Below are positions 1-5,856 of a DNA stretch of 5,856 nt, piece by piece. The notes beneath the pieces are model-generated. The model saw only the letters and a program-made list of their open reading frames with translations. It did no database searches and was not told the DNA's origin. The stretch lies in contig JACDAZ010000318.1 of assembly GCA_013695175.1 (NCBI GenBank), positions 1-5,856 on the forward strand, given 5' to 3'. Each line of letters opens with the position of its first letter. The first letter of the stretch is position 1. The translations under genes and the position numbers were made by a program. This stretch comes from Flavisolibacter sp. GTDB taxonomy: Bacteria > Bacteroidota > Bacteroidia > Chitinophagales > Chitinophagaceae.

Positions 1-471
1 GAAGGGGAAATGGCTTATAAATACCGGATTGATTTAAATGCCATTCCACAAATAGATGTTTTTTTAGAAAATGGTTATACAAAGGAAGAAATGAAAATGG
101 TGAATGAAACAAAAAAAATCATGCGTGATGATTCTATAAAAGTTTCCGCTACTACCGTTCGTATTCCGGTGATGGGTGGACATAGTGAAAGCGTAAATAT
201 TGAATTTGAAAATGATTATGACTTGGAAGAGGTAAAAAAAATATTATCGCATGCACCTGGTGTAGTTGTACAGGATGATCCGTCTCAACAACATTATCCC
301 ATGCCTTTGCTGGCACACGAAAAAGATGAGGTATTTGTAGGCAGGCTAAGGCGGGATGATACGCAACCAAATACATTAAACATGTGGATCGTAAGCGATA
401 ATCTACGCAAAGGAGCAGCAACCAATGCTGTTCAAATTGCAGAATATTTGGTTTATCAAAAGCTTATTTAA
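1..471 (+). CDS. asd: Aspartate-semialdehyde dehydrogenase, C-terminal half (partial at 5' end)
   Basis: This enzyme reduces L-aspartyl-4-phosphate to L-aspartate-4-semialdehyde with NADPH in the cytoplasm. The product is the branch point to lysine/diaminopimelate, threonine and methionine. The reading frame is open from base 1, so the ATG at position 10 is internal and the true start lies outside the window. About 156 residues remain of a usual 330 or so. Counting from the codon at position 10, the segment IPQIDVFLENGYTKEEMK and then VNETKKIM match the substrate-binding part of the catalytic domain. VRIPVMGGHSES carries the expected substrate-binding Arg (residue 51) and catalytic His (residue 58). 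The end has the family signature LRKGAATNAVQIAEYL. The active-site Cys lies upstream and cannot be checked. The TAA stop overlaps the 3' end of the convergent patatin gene by 8 bp. The family assignment is firm. Confidence 0.95.
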   Translation, partial: EGEMAYKYRIDLNAIPQIDVFLENGYTKEEMKMVNETKKIMRDDSIKVSATTVRIPVMGGHSESVNIEFENDYDLEEVKKILSHAPGVVVQDDPSQQHYPMPLLAHEKDEVFVGRLRRDDTQPNTLNMWIVSDNLRKGAATNAVQIAEYLVYQKLI

Positions 472-1486
472 AATTGGAATCTAAAAATTTAGTAGTTGAT
501 AAAGAGCCGTTTGCTGTAAGTTTTTCAACTTCTGTTCCTTTTAGCTTACGTATTCTGGGTGTAATTCTACCGTCACTTATTGATACGGTTCTTTTCCAAT
601 CATCATCGGTTAGATCTTGTCTGTTTAAATTTTCAATTACAATATTATAAAAGGCAGCAACATAATCATTTAAATTTTTTATGGACATAGGTGCCAGTTT
701 TTTATCAGAAGTATCATTTATAATCTGTTCTTCTCTATCTATGCGAAATCCTAAAGTTTGAGGGTTAATAATAAATTTATTTGTTGTTTCACCCATATAT
801 TTTGTACTGTCAAATATCCTGATTGGAAAATTGGCTGTAAATCCTCCGTCAACCATCAAATGAAGTCCTTCTTTAACCTTAGGTCTATAGAATATGTCAC
901 CCTGGTTATTCATGTAGATTGGCTCAAAATATAAAGGAATACTCATAGACATTCTAACTGCATCTGCAATTTTTACATTCGGAAAGTTTTCGGCAGAAAA
1001 AATAATCACTTCCTGAGCTGTTAAGCTGGTAGCTGTTACATATAACTTTTTAAAACCTTTTTGTTCAAGTTGTGCAAACGTTAAATCAGAAAAACCTGAT
1101 TTATAAGCAATCATCACTTTTAACCAGTTATCGAACCGTTTGCCTCTATACCACCCAAAATATTTTTTTAAACGGGTGATGCCACCCGGAAAAAATAAAT
1201 GTCCATCATTAAATTTTCTGAAGGAAGTAGTATGTATTATGTCTTTAATTTCTTCAGAAGTATATCCTATACTTACTAATAATGCAGTTATTGCTCCTGC
1301 AGATGTGCCACCCACTCTCTCTATATGCTGTAGAACGTTTCTTTGGTCCAATGCATGTATTGCTCCGGCATATGCAATACCCCTTATACCGGCACCTTCA
1401 AAAACAAGATTTGTTATTTGGTGTTGAGCAATTGCAAAAATGTTCAAGAGGGTCAAAAACAAAATCAATATTATTTTCCTGATCAT
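464..1486 (-). CDS. Exported patatin-like phospholipase (PNPLA family)
   Basis: This 340-residue protein is a predicted serine lipid acyl hydrolase with a Ser-Asp catalytic dyad, probably acting outside the cytoplasm. Residues 1-20 are a basic start plus a hydrophobic run (IILILFLTLLNIFAIA) that reads as a Sec signal peptide cleaved near AIA/Q. No lipobox Cys is present. The patatin domain follows at once. The oxyanion-hole loop is EGAGIRG (30-36), where the common second Gly is Ala. The nucleophile elbow is GGTSAG with Ser62. MSIPLYFEP (181-189) is a typical conserved strand. VDGGFTANFP (212-221) supplies the catalytic Asp213. The start ATG overlaps the stop of the upstream DUF2461 gene (ATGA), so translation is probably coupled. 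The 3' end overlaps asd. Family and dyad are clear. The lipid substrate is unknown, and the periplasmic location is inferred from the signal peptide only. Confidence 0.9.
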   Translation of the reverse strand: MIRKIILILFLTLLNIFAIAQHQITNLVFEGAGIRGIAYAGAIHALDQRNVLQHIERVGGTSAGAITALLVSIGYTSEEIKDIIHTTSFRKFNDGHLFFPGGITRLKKYFGWYRGKRFDNWLKVMIAYKSGFSDLTFAQLEQKGFKKLYVTATSLTAQEVIIFSAENFPNVKIADAVRMSMSIPLYFEPIYMNNQGDIFYRPKVKEGLHLMVDGGFTANFPIRIFDSTKYMGETTNKFIINPQTLGFRIDREEQIINDTSDKKLAPMSIKNLNDYVAAFYNIVIENLNRQDLTDDDWKRTVSISDGRITPRIRKLKGTEVEKLTANGSLSTTKFLDSNFK

Positions 1487-2154
1487 ATATCTTTTATTGC
1501 ACGGTTTATAAATTTTAAAAAAGGCATAAGTGCTGTAAAGGCATCAATAGTTTTTCTATGCAATGTTCCTTTTATTAATTCCTCATCTTTTAGAGTTGTT
1601 TCAGCAATAAAACTTTTGAGCTTCAGGTATTCCACTGCAGGATTTTCTTTTTCATAGCCTTTAGGTGTGGTGGATAAACTAAGCTCTTTTCCTTTATACA
1701 CATCACCATACATTTTTTTAAATGGTTTTTCATTTATGATCTCCTGAAATTCGTTCCAGTTATAATCAATTTCCTGCCTCACATTTTTTAATACCTCAGC
1801 ATTTGGCATCCATAAACCACCACCCACAAATGTTTTACCGGGCTCAAGATGAAAATAATATCCTGCAAAAGGAGATTTTTTTCCGCCTGCTTTTATGCTG
1901 GCTCCCATATTTGTTTTATAAGGTGTTTTGTCTTTTGCAAAACGAATGTCACGATTTATACGAAACAGGCAGTCTCTTGCTGTAATGCCGGTTATAGTTG
2001 TATCAAATTTTTGTAAATGATCTGTTACCAGTTGTATGAAATTTTGAAAATCTATTTTGGCAGCTTCATAATCTGCCCTGTGTGCATCAAACCATGGTTT
2101 ATGGTTATTCTTATTCAGTTGTTTTAAAAACCTGAGTGTTTGTGGTTCCAGCAT
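1483..2154 (-). CDS. DUF2461 domain protein (TIGR02453 family), function unknown
   Basis: This is a 223-residue cytoplasmic-looking protein with no signal peptide or membrane segment. It matches the DUF2461/TIGR02453 family over its whole length. The start LEPQTLRFLKQLNKNNHKPWFD is typical of the family. The core motif FRINRDIRFAKDKTPYK is at about 64-80, GYYFHLEPG at 98-106 and GGGLWMP at 111-117. The family has no established biochemical role that I can name, so none is assigned. I chose the ATG at 2154. An in-frame TTG at 2175 would add seven residues that do not look like the family, and it would sit inside a likely -7 promoter box. The gene is the first of a two-gene unit and overlaps the patatin gene by 4 bp, which implies co-expression. 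Confidence 0.88.
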   Translation of the reverse strand: MLEPQTLRFLKQLNKNNHKPWFDAHRADYEAAKIDFQNFIQLVTDHLQKFDTTITGITARDCLFRINRDIRFAKDKTPYKTNMGASIKAGGKKSPFAGYYFHLEPGKTFVGGGLWMPNAEVLKNVRQEIDYNWNEFQEIINEKPFKKMYGDVYKGKELSLSTTPKGYEKENPAVEYLKLKSFIAETTLKDEELIKGTLHRKTIDAFTALMPFLKFINRAIKDI

Positions 2155-2172
2155 AATTAATTTGTAACACAA

Positions 2173-2180
2173 CAAATGTA
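2173..2180 (-). promoter_or_regulatory. Possible Bacteroidota -7 box for the DUF2461-patatin operon
   Basis: Read on the minus strand, these bases are TACATTTG, an exact match to the Bacteroidota -7 consensus TAnnTTTG. They lie 18 bp upstream of the ATG at 2154, which would give a very short leader. I see no convincing -33 TTTG/TTG element at the usual 19-21 bp spacing, so this remains a weak call. It lies in the 85-bp divergent spacer shared with ligA. No comparable box was found for ligA in that spacer. Confidence 0.3.
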
Positions 2181-2239
2181 AGTTCTCTCATATTTTAAGT
2201 TGCATCATTTTAGTTTCACTTTTTTCATCAACTGTAGGA

Positions 2240-4348
2240 ATGATGTTATTTTTGGTTATGAAGGACAAGGTGAAAAAACTTCAGCTACTTACCGAAGTAT
2301 TACTGCAGAAAATAAAGAAGGAAAAGATTGTTCCTGCTGACATTGATGAGTTACGTGAGGCACTTCGTTTTCATGAGTATCGGTATTATATTCAAAATGA
2401 TCCTCTCATCTCCGATTACGAATATGATCTGCTTTACAAATCGCTGGAAGGTCTCGAGCATGAAAATCCAGACCTGGTAGTGGCTGACTCACCTACTCAA
2501 AGAGTGGGCAAAGGTCTTACAAAAGAATTTCCCTCTGTACCACACCTTGTACCAATGCTGTCACTGGATAATTCCTACAATAGTGAAGACCTTTATGATT
2601 TTGACAGAAAAGCAAGGGAACAGACAAAGACAGATGTTATTGAGTATTGTGTAGAACCAAAATTTGACGGAGCTTCAATTTCACTAATCTATGAAAATGA
2701 TAAGCTGGTTCGGGGTGCTACACGTGGCGATGGCGTATATGGTGACGATATTACACCAAATATCAGGCAAATCAGAACCCTTCCATTAACAGCAGCATTT
2801 TCTGCCTATGGCTTACAAATAGCTGAAATAAGAGGAGAAGTATTGATAAATAAGAACAATTTTAAAAAATTTAATGAACAATTAATGGAACAGGGAGGAC
2901 AGCCACTTGCCAATCCACGAAATGCATCTGCAGGTACTTTAAGAATAAAAGATCCCGTTGAAGTTGGCAGAAGAAAACTGGAAGCTTTTGTTTATAGTCT
3001 TGGTTATTATTCAACATTAAATGCTAAACAAAAGGGTCCGGAAACACATTCAGAAACATTGGAGATGTTGTGGGAACTTGGATTTAGAAGTCCAAAAAAG
3101 GAAATGAAAGTTTTGCAGGGAATTGATGAAGTAATCAGCTTTTGTAATGAATACGAGCAACAGCGTGATGATCTACCTTATGAAATAGATGGTATGGTTA
3201 TCAAAGTAAATTCATTTGTCCAGCAGGATAAAATGGGTATGACAACTCATCATCCCCGTTGGGCTATGGCGTATAAATTCAAAGCAAGGCAAGGCACCAG
3301 TAAATTAATAAATGTTGATTTCCAGGTTGGGAGGGTGGGTTCTATAACACCTGTAGCTAAAATAGAACCTGTACCTATTGGTGGTGTAACGGTTTCTTCT
3401 ATCTCACTTTTTAATGAAGATGTTATTAAAGAAAAAGATTTACGGATAGGCGATACCGTTTTAGTGGAAAGAGCCGGAGATGTAATACCTTATATAGTAA
3501 AATCATTTCCCGAATTAAGAAAAGGAACAGAAAAGCCAATTAAATTTCCTAAAACCTGCCCTTCATGCAACAGCGATATTGTAAGAGCAGAAGAAGAAGC
3601 TGCATGGCGCTGTACTAATATAAATTGTCCTGCACAGGTATTGGAACGATTAATACATTTTGCCTCTAAAGATGCGATGGATATAAGAGGACTTGGTTCT
3701 GCCAATATTGAAAAATTTTATAAGTTAGGCTTACTTATTTCTATTCCACAGGTTTACCAGTTGGATTATGAAGCCATAAGTCAATTAGAAGGATTTGGTA
3801 TGCGATCCATAGAAAATTTAAAAGCTGCTATTGAAAAAACAAAAACGCAGCCATTACACCGGCTCATTTTTGCTTTAGGAATTCGATTTGTTGGCGAAAC
3901 CATGTCCAAAACATTTGCTCGTGCAGTAGATCATGTATTGGACCTTAAAAATTTTGATGAAGATGCGCTACAGATGCTGGAAGATGTGGGACCAAAGGTT
4001 GCAAGCTCGGTCTATCAATTTTTTCAAAATGAAGACAATATTGAGCTGATAAAAAATTTGGAAAATTTAGGTCTTCAGCTGGCTAATGAAAAGAAAAAAG
4101 TATTTGTTGCCGGAAATTTAAAGGAAATAAGTTTTTTATTCACGGGAACGCTCACACGTTTAAAACGCAGTGAAGCAGAAGAACTTGTTGAACAAAATGG
4201 AGGAAATATAGTAAGTGGTGTTAGTAGTAAATTGAACTATCTTGTTGTTGGAGAAGATGCAGGGAGCAAATTAGAAAAAGCCAAAAAATTAGGTTCAATA
4301 AAGATTATATCAGAAGATCAGTTTTTGGCAATGGTTGGCAAAAACTGA
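2240..4348 (+). CDS. ligA: NAD+-dependent DNA ligase LigA
   Basis: This essential replicative ligase seals nicks between Okazaki fragments and in repair, using NAD+ as adenylate donor. The 702-residue protein is complete. The NAD/NMN-binding Ia domain (about 35-90) has EYRYYIQNDPLISDYEYD. The adenylation domain carries motif I KFDG with nucleophile Lys141, then RGDGVYGDD, EIRGE and EIDGMVIKV. An OB fold (about 350-430) includes VGRVGSITPVA. The zinc finger has Cys440, Cys443, Cys458 and Cys463. Helix-hairpin-helix repeats span about 478-600. A C-terminal BRCT domain (about 625-702) contains FLFTGTL. No key residue is missing. It is slightly longer than E. coli LigA (671) because of extra N-terminal residues. 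The ATGs at 2240, 2243 and 2258 are all possible starts. An AGGA just before 2240 is better spaced for 2243. The gene is divergent from the DUF2461 operon. Confidence 0.97.
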   Translation: MMLFLVMKDKVKKLQLLTEVLLQKIKKEKIVPADIDELREALRFHEYRYYIQNDPLISDYEYDLLYKSLEGLEHENPDLVVADSPTQRVGKGLTKEFPSVPHLVPMLSLDNSYNSEDLYDFDRKAREQTKTDVIEYCVEPKFDGASISLIYENDKLVRGATRGDGVYGDDITPNIRQIRTLPLTAAFSAYGLQIAEIRGEVLINKNNFKKFNEQLMEQGGQPLANPRNASAGTLRIKDPVEVGRRKLEAFVYSLGYYSTLNAKQKGPETHSETLEMLWELGFRSPKKEMKVLQGIDEVISFCNEYEQQRDDLPYEIDGMVIKVNSFVQQDKMGMTTHHPRWAMAYKFKARQGTSKLINVDFQVGRVGSITPVAKIEPVPIGGVTVSSISLFNEDVIKEKDLRIGDTVLVERAGDVIPYIVKSFPELRKGTEKPIKFPKTCPSCNSDIVRAEEEAAWRCTNINCPAQVLERLIHFASKDAMDIRGLGSANIEKFYKLGLLISIPQVYQLDYEAISQLEGFGMRSIENLKAAIEKTKTQPLHRLIFALGIRFVGETMSKTFARAVDHVLDLKNFDEDALQMLEDVGPKVASSVYQFFQNEDNIELIKNLENLGLQLANEKKKVFVAGNLKEISFLFTGTLTRLKRSEAEELVEQNGGNIVSGVSSKLNYLVVGEDAGSKLEKAKKLGSIKIISEDQFLAMVGKN

Positions 4349-4353
4349 TGCAG

Positions 4354-4369
4354 GCATAAAATTTTATGC
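4354..4369. repeat. Perfect 16-bp palindrome between ligA and the NUMOD4 gene
   Basis: The sequence GCATAAAATTTTATGC is its own reverse complement. It starts 5 bp after the ligA stop and ends 56 bp before the next ATG. As RNA it could form a 6-bp stem (GCATAA/TTATGC) around an AATT loop, followed by AATTCTTT. That would be a weak, GC-poor intrinsic terminator for ligA. As DNA its full dyad symmetry would also suit a dimeric regulator. The palindrome is seen directly; neither role is shown. Confidence 0.6.
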
Positions 4370-4425
4370 AATTCTTTACCAAGTGAATAACATCACCTCA
4401 ACTTTCTACGCCTAAACCATAAATA

Positions 4426-4986
4426 ATGATTAAAAAATTAGCGGGCGAGGTTTGGAAGCCTTTAAAGTTTAGAGGCAGTAAAGATCTACGCAATCAATAT
4501 GCATTATCTTCTTCAGGACGAATTGCCAGTTATAAAGAAAATATTCTGGAATATGGCAAATTATTAAACGGCTCTTTAACGACTGGTTACAGAACGCTAA
4601 ACCTGCACAGACCCGGAAATAAAGGAACAATTTATATTCATCGCGAGTTGGCAAAGCTTTTCTTAAAAAAGCCTTCACCCCGTCACAAATTTGTTATTCA
4701 TAAAAATCACAACAAGCTTGATAATAATATTAAAAATTTAAAATGGGCAACATTGCCTGAGATGATAGAGCATCAGCAACTCAGTCCTGCAAAGATTGCA
4801 TATAAGAAAAAGCAGGCTAACAGGGATATTGGTTTAAAACTTACCAGTGTACAGGTTAAAAAGATAAAAGATCAATTAAATAACAAAAACCGCCGATTAA
4901 CTATAAAACAGTTAGCCGATAAATATGATGTAAGTGAAATGACCATGTACCGCATCAAAAGTGGGGAAAACTGGTCAAGAATATAA
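4426..4986 (+). CDS. Free-standing NUMOD4 / HNH-like / HTH protein (homing-endonuclease-like)
   Basis: This 186-residue basic protein has the modular layout of phage and intron HNH homing endonucleases. Residues 8-14 (EVWKPLK) and 25-36 (YALSSSGRIASY) form a NUMOD4 DNA-binding motif. An HNH_3-like segment spans about 68-109: IHRELAKLF (His72), then VIHKNHNKLDNN (His92) and NLKWAT. Compared with the usual form NHxDGNKxNN, His92 and the following Asn-Lys are kept, but the preceding Asn is Ile and the Asp-Gly is Asn-His, so nuclease activity is uncertain. Residues 139-186 form a C-terminal helix-turn-helix (LTIKQLADKYDVSEMTMYRIKSG, ending in NW) as seen in such nucleases. No intron or intein is apparent around it, so it is either a stand-alone mobile gene or a domesticated DNA-binding protein. 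No typical Bacteroidota promoter was recognised in the 77 bp upstream. Domain calls are good; function is inferred. Confidence 0.8.
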   Translation: MIKKLAGEVWKPLKFRGSKDLRNQYALSSSGRIASYKENILEYGKLLNGSLTTGYRTLNLHRPGNKGTIYIHRELAKLFLKKPSPRHKFVIHKNHNKLDNNIKNLKWATLPEMIEHQQLSPAKIAYKKKQANRDIGLKLTSVQVKKIKDQLNNKNRRLTIKQLADKYDVSEMTMYRIKSGENWSRI

Positions 4987-5008
4987 AAAAAAATCTTTGT
5001 TCAGCAAC

Positions 5009-5038
5009 GTATTTATAATATATATATTTATAAAATAC
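5009..5038. repeat. AT-only imperfect inverted repeat downstream of the NUMOD4 gene
   Basis: GTATTT (5009-5014) and AAATAC (5033-5038) are complementary arms around an alternating TA-rich core. The pairing can continue inward with one bulged base. It lies 22 bp after the NUMOD4 stop. It may act as a weak transcription end or a DNA-melting region, but it lacks the GC-rich stem and U-tract of a standard terminator. The rest of the 171-bp spacer (4987-5157) holds nothing I can identify, apart from a poly-A run directly after the stop codon. Confidence 0.4.
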
Positions 5039-5157
5039 ATAGTTTAGAAGCCTTACCTGCTGCGTGCAAGCATTATTCACAACTTTTAAAAATAAATATT
5101 GTCCTCAGGGAATGTGTTATAAGTACATATGCTATCTTAGTTACCTGAACTAATATT

Positions 5158-5856
5158 ATGAGATTGCTGCTGGCTTGCCTTTTTACCTTAACAGGATTAA
5201 CTTCTTTTACTCAATTACTGACATGGACACCATCCTTCCCGGTTGAAAATGATGGCTCTCAAAATTTAGTAATAACAGTGGATGCAACAAAAGGCAACCA
5301 GGGTTTACTAAATTATACACCCACCAATGATGTTTATATTCATATTGGAGTTATTACCAGTGCCAGTACATCCAGTTCTGACTGGAAATATGTAAAAACA
5401 ACCTGGGGTACTACAGATGCTGCTGCAAGAGCAACTAATATAGCAGCAAACAGGTGGCAGTTTACAATTCCCGGAAGCCTTAGAACTTATTTTGGAATTA
5501 CCAATGCCTCTGAGACTATACAAAAAATAGCCATACTATTTAGAAATGGAGCAGGCACCAGAGTTCAACGTAATACCGATGGAAGTGATATGTATATACC
5601 TATATATACTTCCGATCTTGCCGTACGAATTAATCAACCGGCAACACAACCACATTTTAATCCTATACCGGAACCTCAGAATTGGGTAATTGGAAGCAAC
5701 TTTAATGTATCTGCTATTTCAAATCGTACAGCTAATTTGGCTTTATACCATAATGGAACTCTTGTTGCTTCTGCAAATAACACAACCTCTGTTTCCGGAA
5801 GTTCTGTAGTTACTGTAGCAGGAAACCAGCAATTAATTGCTATTTTAACAGAAGGG
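5158..5856 (+). CDS. Secreted alpha-amylase-like protein, N-terminal domains (partial at 3' end)
   Basis: The frame is open from ATG 5158 to the window edge, giving 233 residues. An in-frame TGA at 5146-5148 fixes the start close to here. Residues 1-18 (MRLLLACLFTLTGLTSFT, then Q) are a Sec signal peptide. Cys7 is too early for a lipobox. Residues 20-155 look like a beta-sandwich of the sort found ahead of alpha-amylase-family catalytic domains in Bacteroidota secreted proteins. Recognisable stretches are VDATKGNQGL (41-50), DVYIHIGVITSASTSSSDWKYV (58-79) and IAILFRNGAG (124-133), followed by VQRNTDGSDMYIPIY. Residues from about 160 on (NFNVSAISNRTANLALYHNGT, VTVAGNQQLIA) read as the start of an Ig-like domain. 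The catalytic domain and any type IX sorting tail would lie beyond the window. A starch or related glucan substrate is recalled from similar proteins and is not shown here. Confidence 0.65.
   Translation, partial: MRLLLACLFTLTGLTSFTQLLTWTPSFPVENDGSQNLVITVDATKGNQGLLNYTPTNDVYIHIGVITSASTSSSDWKYVKTTWGTTDAAARATNIAANRWQFTIPGSLRTYFGITNASETIQKIAILFRNGAGTRVQRNTDGSDMYIPIYTSDLAVRINQPATQPHFNPIPEPQNWVIGSNFNVSAISNRTANLALYHNGTLVASANNTTSVSGSSVVTVAGNQQLIAILTEG

Noticed and set aside
481..492. CTAAAAATTTAG hairpin as a terminator for asd
   Set aside because: The stem is five weak pairs with a 2-base gap and no U-tract, and it lies within the patatin coding sequence.
464..1486. Patatin as a CBASS or other anti-phage effector
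   Set aside because: No nucleotide cyclase, ubiquitin-like or sensor gene is adjacent, and the protein carries a signal peptide, which does not fit a cytosolic effector.
1140..1985. Plus-strand open frames over the patatin and DUF2461 genes
   Set aside because: They are antisense to well-supported genes, resemble no known protein and have no start context of their own.
2155..2175. TTG start adding seven residues to the DUF2461 protein
   Set aside because: The added residues do not resemble the family N-terminus, and the TTG lies inside a TAnnTTTG-like box. The ATG at 2154 gives the usual start.
5133..5140. TATCTTAG as a -7 promoter box for the secreted protein gene
   Set aside because: It differs from TAnnTTTG by one base and has no -33 partner at proper spacing. 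The nearest TTG (5099-5101) is too far away.
4349..5157. Direct repeats or target-site duplications around the NUMOD4 gene
   Set aside because: By eye I found no matching direct repeats of useful length on the two sides, and no terminal inverted repeats shared between them.
5158..5220. Lipoprotein signal (LLAC) at the start of the secreted protein
   Set aside because: The Cys is at residue 7, ahead of most of the hydrophobic stretch, so it cannot be a normal lipobox.

Overview
The window looks like a chromosomal segment from a Bacteroidota bacterium, most likely in or near the Chitinophagaceae. The DNA is AT-rich and mostly lacks Shine-Dalgarno sequences. One -7-like box of the Bacteroidota TAnnTTTG type is visible. 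The proteins also fit this group: a DUF2461 protein, and the start of a secreted sugar-binding or amylase-like protein of the kind usually exported by type IX secretion. The placement comes from protein character alone, because no rRNA or other marker is present.

Layout, left to right. Positions 1-471 (+) hold the C-terminal half of aspartate-semialdehyde dehydrogenase, cut by the window edge. Facing it is a two-gene minus-strand operon. The upstream gene encodes a DUF2461 protein (1483-2154). The downstream gene encodes an exported patatin-like phospholipase (464-1486). The two share a 4-bp ATGA start/stop overlap. The phospholipase gene converges on asd and overlaps its end by 8 bp. An 85-bp divergent spacer (2155-2239) separates the operon from ligA (2240-4348, +), an intact NAD+-dependent DNA ligase with all its domains. 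After ligA come a perfect 16-bp palindrome and a free-standing NUMOD4/HNH-like/HTH protein (4426-4986, +), which resembles an intronless homing-endonuclease relative. A 171-bp AT-rich spacer follows. The window ends inside the N-terminal part of a secreted protein (5158 to the edge, +), probably an alpha-amylase-family glycoside hydrolase.

The genes do not form a single pathway. Asd (lysine, threonine, methionine and diaminopimelate synthesis) and LigA (replication and repair) are housekeeping genes. DUF2461 and patatin are probably co-translated and may share a job. The NUMOD4 gene is the most likely accessory or mobile element. The secreted protein probably belongs to polysaccharide use. 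No complete undescribed system such as a defence island, CRISPR array or retron is visible. The points most worth a second look are the NUMOD4 gene with its flanking palindromes and the coupled DUF2461-patatin pair.
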